Under the pieces are notes generated by a model that saw nothing but the letters and a program-made list of their open reading frames with translations, was not told where the DNA came from and did no database searches. The position numbers and the translations under genes were made by a program. From NCBI GenBank assembly GCA_002470565.1, contig DKMQ01000024.1, positions 1-17,554 of the forward strand: DNA of 17,554 nt. Reading direction: 5' to 3'. Of this stretch, positions 14,677-17,554 are shown piece after piece. The stretch is from Oceanospirillaceae bacterium UBA7410 (GTDB lineage Bacteria; Pseudomonadota; Gammaproteobacteria; Pseudomonadales; Balneatricaceae). Within the stretch, counting starts at the first letter, position 1; the number at the start of each line of letters is the position of its first letter.

Positions 14677-15382
14677 GTTAATGTCTTTGTCAGCTAATGA
14701 GCTTAAGTTTTTAGTCAAAAGAAGCGTGGAGGGTCTGGGTTTCCCGCCAGGTGACCAATTGTCGGCAGGTATAAAAGCCGCTGCGGCTTTCCAATTGGGC
14801 CTAGCTAATAGCCGATTGTTAAATAATGCGTTAGATGCGCTCAATGGGCTTGTTAGTTCGCCTTTGCTTGTATCATCTAGTAATGATGAGGTTGTATTTG
14901 ATGCTCAGGGTCAGTCGGCCCTTGTACAAGTGGAGCTGGCTCTAGGTTTTGCTTTATCTAAAGCAGCGCCTAAGTTACGCATTAAACGAGTTGTGGGGGC
15001 GGCTTTTGCTGTGCCTTGCCTAATGAACTGGCTTACACAGCCTTTAAGTAATTCCATAGCTCAGCAATGTTATGCGCTGTATTTCACTCATCACAGTGGG
15101 GCGCAGCGTTGCGTATTGATTGCTGCAGATGGCCAGTTATTAGGTTTGTATCAACCCTTACAAGAGGTGGTTGGTGCTGATGAATTGCTACTATGTATGG
15201 GTCAAGCAGACATTGATGGGGTTTTGATCACTGATGGTGCTGATTTGTTAGGTTGGCGTGAGCGTTGTTTAGATCAGGGTATACATTTAGAGAGTGAGTT
15301 GTTTGCCCGTTTACAGCGCATGATGCAGTCTTCATTTGTGCCAGAAACAGAAGCGTCAAGGGCCGGTGCTGGGCCTGGCTAA
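14669..15382 (+). CDS. DUF3726-like protein, translationally coupled to the 578-aa protein
   Basis: 237 residues. The N-terminus (SLSANELKFLVKRSVEGLGFPPGDQLSAG, given here in outline: residues 6-34) follows the DUF3726 pattern of an S-L-x-E-x-x-x-L-x-x-x-A/S start and a Gly-rich turn before a helix. The rest contains an Ala/Leu-rich middle (about 60-130) and a predicted alpha/beta C-terminus. No catalytic motif is evident. The ATG overlaps the stop of the 578-residue gene (ATGCCTAA), which supports coupling and a joint role; an in-frame ATG at 14681 gives the more family-like start MSLSANELK and is the alternative. The C-terminal ETEASRAGAGPG tail looks disordered. Function unknown; family call moderate. 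Confidence 0.75.
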   Translation: MPKLMSLSANELKFLVKRSVEGLGFPPGDQLSAGIKAAAAFQLGLANSRLLNNALDALNGLVSSPLLVSSSNDEVVFDAQGQSALVQVELALGFALSKAAPKLRIKRVVGAAFAVPCLMNWLTQPLSNSIAQQCYALYFTHHSGAQRCVLIAADGQLLGLYQPLQEVVGADELLLCMGQADIDGVLITDGADLLGWRERCLDQGIHLESELFARLQRMMQSSFVPETEASRAGAGPG

Positions 15383-15413
15383 TTACCCATGTGGCCCTTA
15401 CTTGAACAATACC

Positions 15414-16448
15414 CTAGCTTTGTGTTTGTCCCATAAGTGATCCAATGGCTTGTATAAGCGCAGGGCTGCGTTCATCGGCCCTAAATGCTTCCAACACTTT
15501 TACGCGCAGTTTGGGTTGAAACATAAGCTCTTGCACTAAACCATTAAACACACCTTGATCTGCAGCACATTGATGAATAAAAAGATCCATTAATGACTCT
15601 GCCACTAGGTCTTGGCTGCATTTACTTGCAATGGTAGCGAGTAGCTCAACACCGACAGTTTGCTCCTTGCTCATTATTTCTTTTAGCCACTTTTGGCGTG
15701 ATAAAAAGTCTGGAGACTGACTGACAGCCCGTAAACAAGCTACTTTTTCGCCAGCATCGTTGCTGGCCTTTGCGCGTAAGATAAACTCTGTGGATAGTGT
15801 GTGGCTAAGCTTTTGATTTTCAAGCTGTGCAGCAAGAGTATCAAGCACTGGTGCAGGTAGGTGTTTGACTTTTTGTTGCCAATCATCTTGTTGACCTAAG
15901 CGCATAGCGAAGTCGGCAAAGCCTTGCAATCCTAGTTCTTGCCAGTCTTTATGCGTGGTACCTTTGCGCATGTAGCTTTGCACAGCTGGATAAAAGCTAG
16001 ATGCTGTTTGCTCTAAAGTAAGGCTTGCTTGGGCATGGAAGGCCGCCATACGAGCCTGATCTGGGGTAAAGGCAAGGTTACTGTGTTTTAGTTGTTCAGC
16101 CCACTCACCAGATGTTTTTTTGTCTAGCATGTTAGTACCAATGGTTTCTAACAGCTGATTAAGAAACTCATCACGTGCTGCTTGAATTAATAAACCACGT
16201 TCATCCAGTGGTAGTTTTAAAAACCAAATGGTTGGAGTGGTGAGTTTTTCTTCTGGCGTCTTTGGTGACCAAGATAGAATGCCCACCCAGGCATGTCGTA
16301 ACCAAGGAAGAGGATAGGCTTTGCGTCCTTCTTCGAAGGCTTTAAAATCTGTTGAGGATAGTTTGCCAAGGCGACAGCCCATGTCATATATGCGATATTG
16401 ACCTTGTAGTTGTTGTAAAAGATCACTTAAAGTTTCTACAGGTTGCAT
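15414..16448 (-). CDS. DUF3549 family protein
   Basis: 344 residues. The N-terminus is diagnostic: LSDLLQQLQGQYRIYDMGCR, then LSSTDFKAFEEG, YPLPWLRHAWVGILSW and PTIWFLKLPLDERGLL (about residues 75-90), which match the DUF3549 proteins of pseudomonads and relatives as I remember them. The remaining two-thirds is alpha-helical and repeat-like in composition (solenoid-like short Leu-rich helices, for example VACLRAVSQSP and LVAESLMDLFIHQC). No membrane helix, signal peptide or catalytic motif is seen. Function is unknown. It is divergent from the GIY-YIG gene and convergent with the DUF3726-like gene, with 31 bp between stops. Confidence 0.85.
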   Translation of the reverse strand: MQPVETLSDLLQQLQGQYRIYDMGCRLGKLSSTDFKAFEEGRKAYPLPWLRHAWVGILSWSPKTPEEKLTTPTIWFLKLPLDERGLLIQAARDEFLNQLLETIGTNMLDKKTSGEWAEQLKHSNLAFTPDQARMAAFHAQASLTLEQTASSFYPAVQSYMRKGTTHKDWQELGLQGFADFAMRLGQQDDWQQKVKHLPAPVLDTLAAQLENQKLSHTLSTEFILRAKASNDAGEKVACLRAVSQSPDFLSRQKWLKEIMSKEQTVGVELLATIASKCSQDLVAESLMDLFIHQCAADQGVFNGLVQELMFQPKLRVKVLEAFRADERSPALIQAIGSLMGQTQS

Positions 16449-16516
16449 TTGGTCTGCTCGTGGGCCTAGGTTAAGATGACGAATATTATATCAAGTTTTA
16501 CGCAAAGAGGTGTGTT

Positions 16517-16789
16517 GTGGTGGCAAAAAGCTGGTGGGTTTACATGGTACAAACTCAAGGCGACCGTTTGTATACTGGCATCACCACTGATCCTGCTAGA
16601 CGCTTTAAAGAACACTGTGATGGTGGTAAGTTAGGGGCGAAGTTTTTTCGTACAGATCCAGCTTCAGCTATGGTTTTTGTGGAGCCACAGCCAGATCGAT
16701 CTGCAGCAAGTAAGCGCGAGTTTGCTCTGAAAAAATTAACACGTAAACAAAAAATGGAATTAATTCCAGTAAATTCTATTGTGCTTTAA
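16517..16789 (+). CDS. GIY-YIG nuclease-fold protein (UPF0213, YhbQ-like)
   Basis: 90 residues with a single GIY-YIG domain: WVYMVQTQGDRLYTGITTDPARRFKEH contains the (G)-x-Y and Y-x-G pair (Y24 or so in LYTG), the conserved Arg in ARRFKEH, and E-x-A-x-K-K near the end (REFALKK). YhbQ-type proteins are small DNA nucleases with poorly known roles, perhaps in DNA repair. The start is GTG at 16517 with GAGG 6 nt upstream; a second GTG follows immediately and cannot be excluded. Its 3' end overlaps the YciK-like gene tail-to-tail by 14 bp. Confidence 0.9.
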   Translation: MVAKSWWVYMVQTQGDRLYTGITTDPARRFKEHCDGGKLGAKFFRTDPASAMVFVEPQPDRSAASKREFALKKLTRKQKMELIPVNSIVL

Positions 16790-17516
16790 ACCGCTGTCCA
16801 GTAATGCCTAAACTGTCAGGTCCAAGAAGGTATTGGTAAACGGGCATGATGTCTTTGGGTAGTGGGTTTTGTGCCGGGTTTTCACCAGGGTATGCTTGTG
16901 CTCTCATGCTGGTGCGAGTTGCGCCAGGATCGATAATATTAACGCGAATTTTACTAGTATTTCCAGTTTCATCAGCCAGTATCTGAGCCATGCCCTCTGT
17001 TGCAAACTTAGATACGCTGTAGGCGCCCCAGTATGCTTTGCCTTGAGCGCCAACGCTAGAGCTTGTGAATATAATAGAGGCGTCTTTTGACACCTCTAAT
17101 AAGGGCAGAAGGGCTTGCGTCATCATGAATGGGGCAGTGGCATTGACCTGCATTACAAGGTTCCATGTGCGCGATTCATAGTTAGACAATGGAGTGCGTT
17201 GACCCAATATCGATGCGTTGTGCACTAAGCCATCTAAGCCGCCAAATTCGTCTTCCACAACTTGTGCCAGGCTAATGTAGTCTTCATCGGTAGCAAAGCG
17301 CAAATCTAATGGATAAATAGCAGCTTGTGGGTATCCAGCATTTTCAATTTCATCATACACAACTTCTAGTTTTTCTATGGTGCGTCCTAGCAATATAACC
17401 GTTGCACCTAGCCTTGCACTATCTATAGCAGCTGCGCGGCCAATGCCATCGCCAGCGCCTGTAATAAGTATGACTCTATTTTTAAGAAGTTGATCTGGCG
17501 CAGTGTAATCAAACAT
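16776..17516 (-). CDS. YciK-like short-chain dehydrogenase/reductase
   Basis: 246 residues from ATG 17516, close to E. coli YciK (252 residues). TGAGDGIG (19-26) binds the dinucleotide, NAS (100-102) supports the cofactor, and the catalytic serine region TSSSVGAQG (151-159) is followed by Y166-x-x-x-K170. A start upstream at TTG 17543 is possible in frame, but the only AGG there is one base away from it, while ATG 17516 has AGGA about 10 nt upstream and gives the family-like beginning MFDYTAPDQLLKNRVILITG. Classical SDR oxidoreductase; YciK's physiological substrate is not known. Upstream context lies beyond the window, so operon partners are unseen. Confidence 0.9.
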   Translation of the reverse strand: MFDYTAPDQLLKNRVILITGAGDGIGRAAAIDSARLGATVILLGRTIEKLEVVYDEIENAGYPQAAIYPLDLRFATDEDYISLAQVVEDEFGGLDGLVHNASILGQRTPLSNYESRTWNLVMQVNATAPFMMTQALLPLLEVSKDASIIFTSSSVGAQGKAYWGAYSVSKFATEGMAQILADETGNTSKIRVNIIDPGATRTSMRAQAYPGENPAQNPLPKDIMPVYQYLLGPDSLGITGQRFKAQ

Positions 17517-17554
17517 GGAAAATGGTGTCCTAAAATGATTCAAACCTAGATTAT

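Overview
The window looks like chromosomal DNA of a gammaproteobacterium, probably a marine heterotroph of the Oceanospirillales/Cellvibrionales kind. Three things point there: moderate-to-low GC, and proteins that resemble YqcC, YciK and a DUF3549 member, which are gammaproteobacterial families (family names from memory, no search was run). There is no phage, insertion sequence, CRISPR array, tRNA or rRNA. Genes are tightly packed and no strong intrinsic terminator was seen.

Layout. 158-937 encodes a stand-alone MOSC protein. 1006-4935 is an oxidoreductase neighbourhood: a GMC flavoprotein (+), a 2-oxoglutarate/Fe(II) oxygenase (-), a decayed relic of a second GMC gene (3519-3661), and a DadA-like FAD amine/amino-acid oxidoreductase (+). 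4941-5555 (-) is an HD-domain protein with a complete set of HD metal ligands, and 5762-6085 (+) is a YqcC-family protein. 6126-6967 (-) is a two-gene YeeE/YedE sulfur-transport unit. It is driven by a perfect consensus sigma70 promoter whose -10 runs into a perfect palindrome. 7182-8318 (+) is a membrane-anchored coiled-coil protein of unknown function, and 8356-9354 (+) is a PLP enzyme of the D-cysteine desulfhydrase/ACC deaminase family.

The most interesting block is 9355-15382. A LysR regulator (-) diverges from four co-directional genes: an aldehyde dehydrogenase, an M19 (renal dipeptidase-like) protein that lacks half of the expected zinc ligands, a large 578-residue protein of no known function, and a DUF3726-like protein whose start overlaps the preceding gene by 8 bp. 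This has the form of a LysR-controlled catabolic operon for a substrate that cannot be named from the sequence. The flavoenzymes, 2OG oxygenase and HD protein upstream could feed an aldehyde into it, but nothing in the sequence proves that link.

15414-17516 returns to housekeeping-type genes: DUF3549 (-), a GIY-YIG protein (+) and a YciK-like short-chain dehydrogenase (-). The last two overlap tail-to-tail by 14 bp.
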